A stretch of 64,000 nt of DNA from Saprospirales bacterium. Its GTDB lineage: Bacteria > Bacteroidota > Bacteroidia > Chitinophagales > Saprospiraceae. The DNA lies in the NCBI GenBank assembly GCA_016719895.1, contig JADJYG010000002.1, positions 62,001-126,000 on the forward strand, read 5' to 3'. The notes below the pieces were generated by a model, which saw only the letters and a program-made list of their open reading frames with translations, ran no database searches and was not told the origin of the DNA. Position 1 is the stretch's first letter. Each line of letters starts with the position of its first letter. Made by a program: the position numbers and the translations under genes. Positions 35,238 through 44,700 of this stretch are shown piece after piece.

Positions 35238-36140
35238 ATGTTTCACGAAGAATCGTTTTTTCAATACCTGGCGCTGGAACGCCGTTTTTCGCCGCACACG
35301 CTGACGGCCTACAAAAGCGATTTACAGTGTTTTATCGCGCATATAGTTGACAAACAATGCCTTACTACGGTTACCGAAGTAAGGCATTTGCATGTGCGCG
35401 CCTGGGCAGCGGTGCAGATGCAAGAAGGCATCAGCGCCCGCAGCATCAACAGGCGCCTGTCGTGCCTGCATACCTATTTTCGCTTTTTGAAAAAACGCGC
35501 CTGGATCGATAAAGACCCCATGCAAAAAGTGTTGGCCCCAAAAACGGGCAAACGCCTGCCCGTATTTATTCAGGAATCCCAGATGGCCGATTTATTTGGC
35601 CGGGTTGCCTTTCCGGCGGACTATAGGGGTCAAATGGAACGCCTGGTTTTGGAAGTATTGTACGCGACCGGCATGCGCCGCAGCGAACTGATTCACCTGA
35701 AAATTTCGGACGTCGACCTGGGCCGCTTCGTATTCCGGGTACTGGGGAAGGGCGGGAAAGAACGCATGGCGCCGTTTGCGCGGTACCTGGCCGATTTGAT
35801 CTCCGGATTCCTCCTTTTACGTGCCGAGGCGTTCCCGGACAATTCCGAACCCTGGCTTTTTCTCAGCAAAAAAGGGCAACGCCTGCCACCGGACGCCGTG
35901 TACCGGCTTGTACGGAAATATTTGGCCTGCGTCACCACCGCCGACCAACGCAGCCCGCATGTGCTGCGCCACTCGTTTGCCACACACCTGTCGAACCGGG
36001 GCGCCGACCTGAATGCCATCAAAGAATTGCTCGGGCATGCCAGCCTGGCCGCCACGCAGGTGTATACCCACAATTCAATCGACCGGTTGATTAAGGTATA
36101 CGAACAAGCCCACCCCAAAGGCAAAGAAGACGAATACTAA
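35238..36140 (+). CDS. xerC: Tyrosine recombinase XerC/XerD
   Basis: This 300-residue site-specific recombinase resolves chromosome dimers at dif. The N-terminal SAM-like core-binding domain (about 1-100) carries LALERRFSPHTLTAYKSDL. The catalytic domain has R147 (ATGMRRSEL), K171 (GKGGKER), H241 and R244 (HVLRHSF), H267 (LLGHAS) and nucleophile Tyr276 (TQVYTHN). The spacing is nearly the same as in E. coli XerD. Gene order after rpsU supports a housekeeping Xer protein rather than an integrase. XerC versus XerD cannot be settled from this sequence alone. Confidence 0.92.
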   Translation: MFHEESFFQYLALERRFSPHTLTAYKSDLQCFIAHIVDKQCLTTVTEVRHLHVRAWAAVQMQEGISARSINRRLSCLHTYFRFLKKRAWIDKDPMQKVLAPKTGKRLPVFIQESQMADLFGRVAFPADYRGQMERLVLEVLYATGMRRSELIHLKISDVDLGRFVFRVLGKGGKERMAPFARYLADLISGFLLLRAEAFPDNSEPWLFLSKKGQRLPPDAVYRLVRKYLACVTTADQRSPHVLRHSFATHLSNRGADLNAIKELLGHASLAATQVYTHNSIDRLIKVYEQAHPKGKEDEY

Positions 36141-36178
36141 TTCATTACAAACCCACGGAACCGTTTGAACATTAACCG

Positions 36179-36186
36179 TATTTTTG
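36179..36186 (+). promoter_or_regulatory. Bacteroidota -7 element (TATTTTTG)
   Basis: TATTTTTG matches TAnnTTTG, with a leader of about 110 nt to the acyl-CoA dehydrogenase start. No TTG lies at the standard distance. Confidence 0.4.
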
Positions 36187-36303
36187 GGTTCTGCTATCCA
36201 CCACGGCAGGCCTCAAATACCACCTTTCCACGTGTTCCGGATGAACACCCGGGACGACGCGCTTGAACCCACTGTTGATCACCAGCCTTATCCAGATCAG
36301 ATC

Positions 36304-37455
36304 ATGACAAATACGGCAGAACCCAATATTCACAACCACCAACTGATCCGCGAAAGCGCGCGCGACTTTGCCGAGACCTACATCCGCCCGCATATTATGG
36401 AATGGGACGAGGCTCAATTTTTCCCGGTTGAACTCTTCAAACAAATGGGCGAACATGGTTTTCTCGGGGTATTGGTCCCGGAAGCCTACCATGGCGCCGG
36501 GCTGGGTTACCAGGAATATATTACCATCATCGAAGAGATCGCTAAAGTTTGCGGTTCTATCGGCCTCAGTGTCGCTGCGCACAATTCATTGTGCACCAAT
36601 CATATTCTTACCTTCGGGAACGAAGAACAAAAACAAAAATACCTCCCGAAGTTGGCCACCGGGCAGTGGATCGGCGCCTGGGGGCTCACCGAACCGAACA
36701 CCGGCAGCGATGCCGGCCGCATGCAATGCGTCGGCAGGCGCGAAGGCGATTATTATATTATCAACGGGACCAAATCGTGGATCACCCATGGCATCAGCGG
36801 GCAGGTATCGGTGGTGATCGTCCGCACGGGCGACCTGCTGGATAGCCGGGGTATGACGGCATTTATCGTCGAGCGCGACACACCGGGTTTTCGGGGGGGG
36901 AAAAAAGAAAACAAACTCGGCATGCGGGCAAGCGAAACAGCGGAACTGATCTTTGATAATTGCCGGCTGCACCAAAGTCAGATGCTGGGTCAGGAAGGCG
37001 AAGGATTTATCCAGGCAATGAAAATTCTCGACGGCGGCCGCATTTCCATAGCTGCGCTTTCGCTTGGTATAGCCAAAGGCGCTTATGAAGCCTCGGTCAA
37101 ATACGCCAAGGAGCGCCAGCAATTCGGACAACCCATCGCCAACTTCCAGGGCATCAGCTTCAAACTGGCCGATATGGCCACTAAAATCAATGCCGCCGAA
37201 CTCCTCACCCGGCAGGCCGGCCAACTGAAAAACGCCGGAAAAAAATGTACCCTGGAGTCGGCAATGGCCAAATATTACGCCTCCGAAATTGCCGTCGAAG
37301 TCAGCACGGATGCGGTTCAGGTGCATGGAGGCTATGGGTACACCAAAGATTTTCCGGTAGAAAAATTCTACCGCGATTCCAAACTTTGCACCATTGGTGA
37401 AGGCACCTCGGAAATTCAAAAAATCGTAATCGCCCGGGAAGTCTTACAGGAATAA
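36304..37455 (+). CDS. Acyl-CoA dehydrogenase
   Basis: This 383-residue flavoenzyme oxidises acyl-CoA to enoyl-CoA in fatty acid or branched-chain amino acid breakdown. The N-terminal helix bundle follows MTNTAEPNIHNHQLIRESAR, which fits the family start; earlier in-frame ATGs add non-homologous residues. The FAD-binding beta domain is marked by WGLTEPNTGSDAG and NGTKSWITHG. The C-terminal signature is VQVHGGYGYTKDFPVEKFYR, with the catalytic Glu in GEGTSEIQK. Its end is 29 nt before the MBL hydrolase gene, so they may be one unit. Confidence 0.94.
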   Translation: MTNTAEPNIHNHQLIRESARDFAETYIRPHIMEWDEAQFFPVELFKQMGEHGFLGVLVPEAYHGAGLGYQEYITIIEEIAKVCGSIGLSVAAHNSLCTNHILTFGNEEQKQKYLPKLATGQWIGAWGLTEPNTGSDAGRMQCVGRREGDYYIINGTKSWITHGISGQVSVVIVRTGDLLDSRGMTAFIVERDTPGFRGGKKENKLGMRASETAELIFDNCRLHQSQMLGQEGEGFIQAMKILDGGRISIAALSLGIAKGAYEASVKYAKERQQFGQPIANFQGISFKLADMATKINAAELLTRQAGQLKNAGKKCTLESAMAKYYASEIAVEVSTDAVQVHGGYGYTKDFPVEKFYRDSKLCTIGEGTSEIQKIVIAREVLQE

Positions 37456-37484
37456 AAGCCGGAAGCCATATCGAACAGCATCTG

Positions 37485-38390
37485 ATGAAAATACACACAC
37501 TGGATATTACCTTCCAGAACCTGAACCATACCATTGCTGTTTTTGCCCTGGAAAGCGCCGAAGGCTTGGCGCTCGTTGAAACAGGGCCATATTCCAGCTA
37601 CCCGCAGTTGTTGGCTACCCTGGCCGCCAAAGGCTGGAGCCCCGCCGATTTCCGGTATGTTTTTTTATCGCACATTCATTTTGACCATGCCGGGGCAGCC
37701 TGGGCACTGGCACAGCACGGCGCTAAAATATATGTTCATCCCAGAGGGCTACCCCATTTGGCCAACCCGGGCAAGCTATACCAATCGGCCCGGATGATCT
37801 ATGGCGATGCCATGGATACCCTTTGGGGCGCCATGGAGCCCATTCCGGAGGAACAGTTATATGCGCCCCAACACGGGGAAACCATCGATGTCGCCGGCCT
37901 TCATCTGACCGCCTGGCACACCCCCGGCCATGCCGTACACCACATTGCCTGGGAGCTGGCCCAGCCAGACGAAAGTGCCGTTTTGTTTACCGGCGATGTG
38001 GCAGGAATCTGTATCGACGGGCAATTGGTCGTGCCACCCTGCCCGCCGCCGGATATCAACCTGGAAGACTGGCGGCAGTCTTTGCAATTGATCCGGGAAT
38101 TGCCGGTATCGACGCTATACCTCACGCATTACGGGCCCGTTGCCAACAAGAACGCCCACCTGGACGCCCTGGAGGCGCGTTTGCAGCAATGGGCCGCATG
38201 GATGAAACCCTTTGCCGAAAACCAGACCCCGGCGCCGGAAGTAGTACCGGCCTTCGAATCTTTCGTGCGCGCTGAACTATTGGCAGCCGGATTGGATGCC
38301 ACCGGACTTGCCCGGTATGAAGCCGCTAACCCTGCCTATATGTCGGTGGCCGGATTATTGCGCTACTGGAATAAAAAGCTGGCCCGATGA
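37485..38390 (+). CDS. MBL-fold metallo-hydrolase
   Basis: This 301-residue protein has the metallo-beta-lactamase motif HIHFDH (63-68). A later histidine lies in WHTPGHAVHHIAW, an aspartate in LFTGDVAG and a histidine in YLTHYGP, together binding two metal ions. The layout is like glyoxalase II/lactonase-type hydrolases, and the C-terminal helical part is longer than usual. Its stop overlaps the kinase start (ATGA, 38387-38390), so the two are translationally coupled. The substrate is unknown. Confidence 0.92.
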   Translation: MKIHTLDITFQNLNHTIAVFALESAEGLALVETGPYSSYPQLLATLAAKGWSPADFRYVFLSHIHFDHAGAAWALAQHGAKIYVHPRGLPHLANPGKLYQSARMIYGDAMDTLWGAMEPIPEEQLYAPQHGETIDVAGLHLTAWHTPGHAVHHIAWELAQPDESAVLFTGDVAGICIDGQLVVPPCPPPDINLEDWRQSLQLIRELPVSTLYLTHYGPVANKNAHLDALEARLQQWAAWMKPFAENQTPAPEVVPAFESFVRAELLAAGLDATGLARYEAANPAYMSVAGLLRYWNKKLAR

Positions 38391-39379
38391 AGGCGAAGGA
38401 TATCTTACAAAAACTTGAAAATCAATACATATTAATTGTCGGAGATGTCATGCTCGACCGCTACCTGATGGGTACAGTCAGCCGGATTTCCCCCGAAGCG
38501 CCGGTGCCGGTGGTCTTGTTTGAACAAATAGTCGATCACCTGGGTGGAGCTGCAAATGTGGCCTTAAACATCCATGCCCTGGGCTCCCGGCCAATCCTTT
38601 GCAGCGTCATCGGGAATGATCCGGATGGGCACGCCTTGCAGCGCATGATGAACGCCGAAGGTTTGCACCCGGAGGGCCTGGTATTATCAGAGGGCCGGAA
38701 AACCACCGTAAAAACGCGGGTGCTCGGCAACCACCAGCAAATGTTGCGGATCGACCAGGAGGACACGCATGACTTGCCGGCACAGGAGGAGGCCGGCTTG
38801 GTCCATAAAGTGGTGGAATTACTGGAGCACTTTCCCGTATCGGCCATTATTTTTCAGGACTACAACAAAGGGGTCCTGACGCCGGCTGTAATTGCCGCTA
38901 TTTCGGTTCATGCCAAACAACACGGTATATTGACGGCAGTGGACCCAAAGAAGGCCAACTTTTTTGCCTACCAACACGTGGACCTGTTCAAACCCAACCT
39001 GAAAGAAATCCGGGAAAGCGCGCCTTTTGCCGTGGACCCCGATGCAAGGTCCCTGGAACAGGCATCCCGTTTTTTGCGCCAAAACATACAAAACCGAATA
39101 ACCATGATCACCCTTTCTGAAAAGGGTTTATTTTTGGACGACGAAAAAGGTGGCCAGATTTACCCCACTATTGCCCGGAATATTGCGGATGTCAGCGGCG
39201 CCGGCGATACCGTGATCAGCATTGCAACGCTTGGATTGGTCGCCGGCCTGGAAAAAAATATATTGGCAGCAGTGTGCAACCTGGCCGGCGGCCAGGTTTG
39301 CGAATATCCCGGCGTAGTACCCGTACGGCGGGATATCCTGGAAAAAGAGACCGAAAACTGGCTGAACCAACCTTCCTAA
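38387..39379 (+). CDS. rfaE1: D-glycero-beta-D-manno-heptose-7-phosphate kinase (PfkB family)
   Basis: This 330-residue cytoplasmic kinase of the ribokinase/PfkB fold resembles the N-terminal half of HldE. It phosphorylates heptose-7-phosphate at C1 for ADP-heptose synthesis and LPS inner core. Motifs: VGDVMLDRYLMGTVSRISPE (strongly HldE-like), GGAANVALN, QDYNKGVLT, and the catalytic SGAGDT near the end. The nucleotidyltransferase half is absent. It overlaps the MBL gene by 4 nt and is followed after 2 nt by a T9SS protein gene. Confidence 0.93.
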   Translation: MKAKDILQKLENQYILIVGDVMLDRYLMGTVSRISPEAPVPVVLFEQIVDHLGGAANVALNIHALGSRPILCSVIGNDPDGHALQRMMNAEGLHPEGLVLSEGRKTTVKTRVLGNHQQMLRIDQEDTHDLPAQEEAGLVHKVVELLEHFPVSAIIFQDYNKGVLTPAVIAAISVHAKQHGILTAVDPKKANFFAYQHVDLFKPNLKEIRESAPFAVDPDARSLEQASRFLRQNIQNRITMITLSEKGLFLDDEKGGQIYPTIARNIADVSGAGDTVISIATLGLVAGLEKNILAAVCNLAGGQVCEYPGVVPVRRDILEKETENWLNQPS

Positions 39380-39381
39380 CC

Positions 39382-40416
39382 ATGAAACAGAACCTGCTCC
39401 TTGTATTGCTCCTGTCAGGCTGTGCCGCCGCCAATGCCCAAGTACTTTTTGCCCCCGACACGATCCTTTTTCAAACGTTTACCGTGGACCCTTCGGATAC
39501 GATGCTGCAATTTCCCGGCGGCGCCGACGAACAATGGGTCAACTGGGATGCCGACAATCTTGGCGCCCTTTGCGGCAACAACCAACCCATTCCCGGTTCC
39601 TGGTACTGGGAGAGTGACCTGGGTGAACCAAGCGACCCGCCGGTAAATTTCGCTTTCACCAGTTGTTCTTATCTGGAAGACGAAAACCAAGCGAATGAAA
39701 ACTGGCTCATCACCCCGCCGGTTTTGATCCCAGATTCCTTCGCGGTGCTGTCCTGGCGTTCGCTGGCATTTGAAGGCCCGGGATACCTGGATGGTTATAA
39801 AATACTCGTTTCGACTACCGGAAACGAACCCTTTACCGATGACTTTACCGACACCCTGTTTGTGGCCGCTGAAATGACCGGCTTCACCATTCCGGGGTCG
39901 TTGAATCCGAATGACTACACGTTCTCTTTCGGTTATATTCACGCCGACCGGTATACGGATTCGAACTACTTTTTCCTCATCACCCCAAACGCCGGCGCCT
40001 ACACCGGCCGGCTCGAACCGCACAACGTACCCCTGGCGGCTTATGCCGGAAAAAAAATCTATATCGCTTTTCTCCATGACTCCACTGATGACAGCATTCT
40101 TCAGATTGACGACATAACTGTTTATAAAGACCCCTCCTTTACCAGTGCGCCTTTGCCCGCTGGAGACCCCTTCTATTTTCAGGTTCAGCCGAATCCGGTC
40201 GTCTCCACCGCCCGGCTGTCCTGGAAATCGCCCGCATACCAGGATGGGCGCCTGATCGTATCCAATATATTAGGAAATATCCTGCTGGACATCCCTATCC
40301 AGGATGCCGGGGCTGGCACAATGAACCTGGATTTCCAAATCATCCCGCCGGGTACATATATTTGCACCTTGGCAACCGGACCGACATACCAGAGCGCCTT
40401 GGTGGTAAAAAAATAG
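39382..40416 (+). CDS. T9SS type A protein with choice-of-anchor J-like domain
   Basis: This 344-residue secreted protein starts at 39382 with a signal peptide (LLLVLLLSGCAAANAQ). The central region is like the choice-of-anchor J/cleaved-adhesin domain: FTVDPSDTMLQFPGG, then ENWLITPPVLIPDSFAVLSWRSLAF and KIYIAFLHDSTDDSILQIDD. The sorting domain reads FQVQPNPVVSTARLSW and ends PPGTYICTLA. It is 2 nt from the heptose kinase gene. A role in adhesion or substrate binding is possible. Confidence 0.87.
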   Translation: MKQNLLLVLLLSGCAAANAQVLFAPDTILFQTFTVDPSDTMLQFPGGADEQWVNWDADNLGALCGNNQPIPGSWYWESDLGEPSDPPVNFAFTSCSYLEDENQANENWLITPPVLIPDSFAVLSWRSLAFEGPGYLDGYKILVSTTGNEPFTDDFTDTLFVAAEMTGFTIPGSLNPNDYTFSFGYIHADRYTDSNYFFLITPNAGAYTGRLEPHNVPLAAYAGKKIYIAFLHDSTDDSILQIDDITVYKDPSFTSAPLPAGDPFYFQVQPNPVVSTARLSWKSPAYQDGRLIVSNILGNILLDIPIQDAGAGTMNLDFQIIPPGTYICTLATGPTYQSALVVKK

Positions 40417-40547
40417 GTTACAGGTTTACCGCTGTGCAACCGAATTTGCGCATAATTCAGAAAACTCCACTCATATTCGAAGAAATTCGTTTCTTTGCGG
40501 CAGGCTATTGCCTGTACCTCTTACCTGCTAATGTTATTTGAAATTCT

Positions 40548-41483
40548 ATGTTAAGCCGCCGCAGCGTTCGAATCAAGGTGATGCAATTGTTGTACATGCT
40601 CAATCGCGATGAGCAACTGGCCTTTCCGGATTTGTTGAAAGGGTATAACGACGGCATTTGGAAAACCTATGAAATTTATATTTTCCAGCTCCACCTGCTG
40701 TTAAAAGTTGCCCAATACGCCGAAAAAGACGCTGAAATTCGGGCGGCCAAACTTTTACCATCCGACGAAGACAAGACATTCTCTCCCCACCTGTACAGCA
40801 ATTCCTGCACACAAAGCCTGGCCAACCACGTTGCGTTTTTGAACATCGTGGCGCAGTTTCATGCCAATGAAGCGTTGGATGAAGACCAGATTCGCCGGAT
40901 GTATAACGCCTTTGCCGAAACGGAAGCGTATCTAAAATACCTGGAGCAGGACGACCTTACCGATCAGGATCACGCCAAAATACTGCTCGAATTATACCGT
41001 TTTCTGAATGCGCACGATCTGTTTATTGAAATGACGGAAGACCGGTACAACAACTGGCAGGACGACGAGTCGCTGGTGGTCGGCGCAATGAAAAAAACCT
41101 TGAAGGCTATGCCGCTGGAAGGCGAATTTTACAAGGAATACGAACCGTCCGACGAAACCGTCCGGGAATTTGGCGAACAACTCCTTCGCAAAACCTGCCA
41201 GGAAGACCAGGTGTTATTCGAACTCATTGCGCCCAACTTGAAAAACTGGGACGCCGACCGGGTGGCCGTGCTTGATATGATCATGATAAAAATGGCGCTT
41301 TGCGAATTGTTGCACTTCCCAACGATTCCAACAAAAGTCACGCTCAACGAGTATGTGGAAATATCCAAGACCTATTCCACGGAAAACAGCAAAGACTTCA
41401 TCAACGGCATACTTGACCGCCTCATGAAAAAATTGCTCAAAGAGGAGAAAATCGTGAAAGAAGGCCGCGGATTAATTGAATAA
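40548..41483 (+). CDS. nusB: Transcription antitermination factor NusB (long form)
   Basis: This 311-residue protein has the NusB core in its second half: VLDMIMIKMALCELLHFPTI, then TKVTLNEYVEISKTYSTENS and FINGILDRL. The N-terminal half is the extension usual in Bacteroidota; it also starts with the family motif LSRRSVRIKVMQLLYML. NusB binds boxA RNA with NusE for rRNA antitermination. No ribosomal RNA is in the window. Confidence 0.94.
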   Translation: MLSRRSVRIKVMQLLYMLNRDEQLAFPDLLKGYNDGIWKTYEIYIFQLHLLLKVAQYAEKDAEIRAAKLLPSDEDKTFSPHLYSNSCTQSLANHVAFLNIVAQFHANEALDEDQIRRMYNAFAETEAYLKYLEQDDLTDQDHAKILLELYRFLNAHDLFIEMTEDRYNNWQDDESLVVGAMKKTLKAMPLEGEFYKEYEPSDETVREFGEQLLRKTCQEDQVLFELIAPNLKNWDADRVAVLDMIMIKMALCELLHFPTIPTKVTLNEYVEISKTYSTENSKDFINGILDRLMKKLLKEEKIVKEGRGLIE

Positions 41484-41784
41484 TTCAGCCGGAAACGCCC
41501 CAAACTGCGGATACTGAACGCCTGTGCCGCCAGCCGCCATTGAAATGCCGATAAGGGAAAGTTGAACATACGGAGCGGGCTTAGTCAGGCTGAGCAATAC
41601 CAACACTAACCAAAGCGGAATAAAACCATCCACCGGCGAGCTGGCTTCCCCAGCCCGATTTGTATGCCGATATAAAAAAGTAGATCAAGGCGGCGCCAAG
41701 TTAATTCTCATCAAAAATGCGACATCAGAGCCCCTGTAATACAAGGGGCAACGTCAGGGCCGGGCATGATGTTATAACCCCGTC
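41484..41784. other. Intergenic stretch with a small hairpin
   Basis: No confident gene. A short stem GCCCCT/AGGGGC (41731-41752) lies near the end of the giant repeat gene and may help to terminate it. A minus-strand frame of roughly 70 codons is open but has no start codon and no recognisable motif. Confidence 0.4.
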
Positions 41785-44700
41785 TTATTTCAACAACGTT
41801 ACATTGCCCTTTTGTTCAAACAAATCGCCATTGCCACAACGGACGCGTAAAAACCATCCGTAGGAATCCGGCGTAGCAGCCTTACCACGGAAAGTGCCGT
41901 CCCAGCCCTGGTGATTCGGATCCTCCGTCTTATACACTTCTTCGCCCCAACGGTTGTACACGATAAAGTATATCTCCGAAATATCCGTGCCGCGCACGCG
42001 GAAAAAGTCATTGTTGGTGTCGGCATTCGGCGTAAATGCCTTGGGTACAAAAATATATGGGTCGCGGCATTCGGTTTCCATGAAAAGGACTTCCACCGAT
42101 GCGGTCGCCGTACACAAATCATCCCCCGTGACCGTTACCACATAAACCTGAGGACCATTAGGCGTAGCTACCGGCGTGGCCGTTTCGGCTCCTGTCAGCG
42201 TATTGGCCGGCGACCAGGAATACGTGTAGGTGGTCGCGTTGCCACCCGGCGTTGCCAGCAAAGTAGTAGATTCATTGGGGCATAAGACCGGTTTGCCGGT
42301 TATTTCGGCGGTAACAGTGACTAAAAGCACATCAACGGTTACCTCGGTTTCGTCCGTACAGCCATATTGGTTGGTAACGGTTACCGAATAAGTCGTCAGC
42401 GTTTCCGGGCTTACCGGCGGGTTCGCAATGGCCGGCAACCCATTAGACCATTCATAGATCAAATCCTGCGTTGGGTCCTGATTTTCAACGGATAATTCCA
42501 CTGTATCTCCAAAACAGATCAACATTTCCTCCGGCGTTACGATTGCAACCAGGCCCAGCGTCACCACCGCCGTGTCCTGGTCCACACATTGCGCCGCCAG
42601 CGAAGTCGCCAGGGCAATGTACGTCCCCGCACCCACTGCGCCCGGGTCCACCGGCGTTCCCGCAAGGTCCGTCCATACCACCGTCGCCGGCTCGCTCGTC
42701 GCCGCCGTCAGGCTCGCCGACGCGGCGCAGGCCGTCACGTCCGCAGCCGTCACGCTGAAGTCGTCCGGCGAGGTTGTCACCGACTGACCCGCCGGTTTCA
42801 CGCAGTCCGCGCTGGCCGTGAACGTCACCGTGTACGTCCCGAAGGCCGCGTACGTGTACGTCCCGTTGTTGGCTGCACTCGTCCCCGTCCCGTCGCCGAA
42901 TACCCAGACACCCGCGTAGCCGCTTGTATTGCTGAAGCTGATCGTCGTGCTGTTGCACGCTGTCTTTACCGTTACCGCCTGGCTGATGTCAACCGAATCC
43001 TGAAGCGTCACCACCGCCGTGTCCTGGTCCACACATTGCTCCGCCACCGAAGTCGCCAGGGCAATGTACGTCCCCGCACCCACTGCGCCCGGGTCCACCG
43101 GCGTACCCGACAGGTCCGTCCATACCACCGTCGCCGGCTCGCTCGTCGTCGCGCTCAGGCTCGCCGACGCCGCGCAGGCCGTCACGTCCGCAGCCGTCAC
43201 GCTGAAATCGTCCGGTGAAGTCGTCACCGACTGGCCCGCAGGCTTCACGCAGTCCGCGTTCGCCGTGAACGTCACCGTGTACGTCCCGAATGCCGCGTAT
43301 GTGTACGTCCCGCTGTTCTGTACGCTCGTCCCCGTCCCGTCGCCGAATGCCCAGACACCCGCGTAGCCGCTCGTATTGCTGAAGGTGATCGTCGTGCTGT
43401 TGCACGCTGTCTTTACCGTTACCGCCTGGCTGATGTCAACCGAATCCTGAAGCGTCACCACCGCCGTGTCCTGGTCCACACATTGCTCCGCCACCGAAGT
43501 CGCCAGGGCAATGTACGTCCCCGCACCCACTGCGCCCGGGTCCACCGGCGTACCCGCCAGGTCCGTCCATACCACCGTCGCCGGCTCGCTCGTCGTCGCG
43601 CTCAGGCTCGCCGACGCCGCGCAGGCCGTCACGTCCGAAGCCGTCACGCTGAAATCGTCCGGTGAAGTCGTTACCGTCTGGCCTGCCGGCTTCACGCAGT
43701 CCGCGTTCGCCGTGAACGTCACCGTGTACGTCCCGAATGCCGCGTATGTGTACGTCCCGCTGTTCTGTACGCTCGTCCCCGTCCCGTCGCCGAATGCCCA
43801 GACACCCGCGTAGCCGCTCGTATTGCTGAAGGTGATTGTCGTGCTGTTGCACGCTGTCTTTACCGTTACCGCCTGGCTGATGTCAACCGAATCCTGAAGC
43901 GTCACCACCGCCGTGTCCTGGTCCACACATTGCTCCGCCACCGAAGTCGCCAGGGCAATGTACGTCCCCGCACCCACTGCGCCCGGGTCCACCGGCGTAC
44001 CCGCCAGGTCCGTCCACACCACCGTTGCCGGCTCGCTCGTCGCCGCCGTCAGGCTCGCCGACGCGGCGCAGGCCGTCACGTCCGCAGCCGTCACGCTGAA
44101 ATCGTCCGGTGAAGTCGTCACCGACTGGCCCGCAGGCTTCACGCAGTCCCCGTTCGCCGTGAACGTCACCGTGTACGTCCCGAATGCCGCGTATGTGTAC
44201 GTCCTGCTGTTCTGTACGCTTGTCCCCCGTCCCGTCGCCGAATACCCAGACACCCGCGTAGCCGCTCGTATTGCTGAAGGTGATCGTCGTGCTGTTGCAC
44301 GCCGTCTTTACCGTTACCGCCTGGCTGATGTCAACCGAATCCTGAAGCGTCACCACCGCCGTGTCTGGTCCACACATTGCTCCGCCACCGAAGTCGCCAG
44401 GGCAATGTACGTCCCCGCACCCACTGCGCCCGGGTCCACCGGCGTACCCGACAGGTCCGTCCATACCACCGTCGCCGGCTCGCTCGTCGTCGCGCTCAGG
44501 CTCGCCGATGCCGCGCAGGCCGTCACGTCCGGAGCCGTCACGCTGAAATCGTCCGGTGAAGTCGTTACCGTCTGGCCTGCCGGCTTCACGCAGTCCGCGT
44601 TCGCCGTGAACGTCACCGTGTACGTCCCGAATGCCGCGTATGTGTACGTCCCGCTGTTCTGTACGCTCGTCCCCGTCCCGTCGCCGAATACCCAGACACC

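Noticed and set aside
35238..36140. Phage or integron integrase
   Set aside because: Length, catalytic spacing and position after rpsU fit housekeeping XerC/D; no attachment site, cargo or phage gene is nearby.
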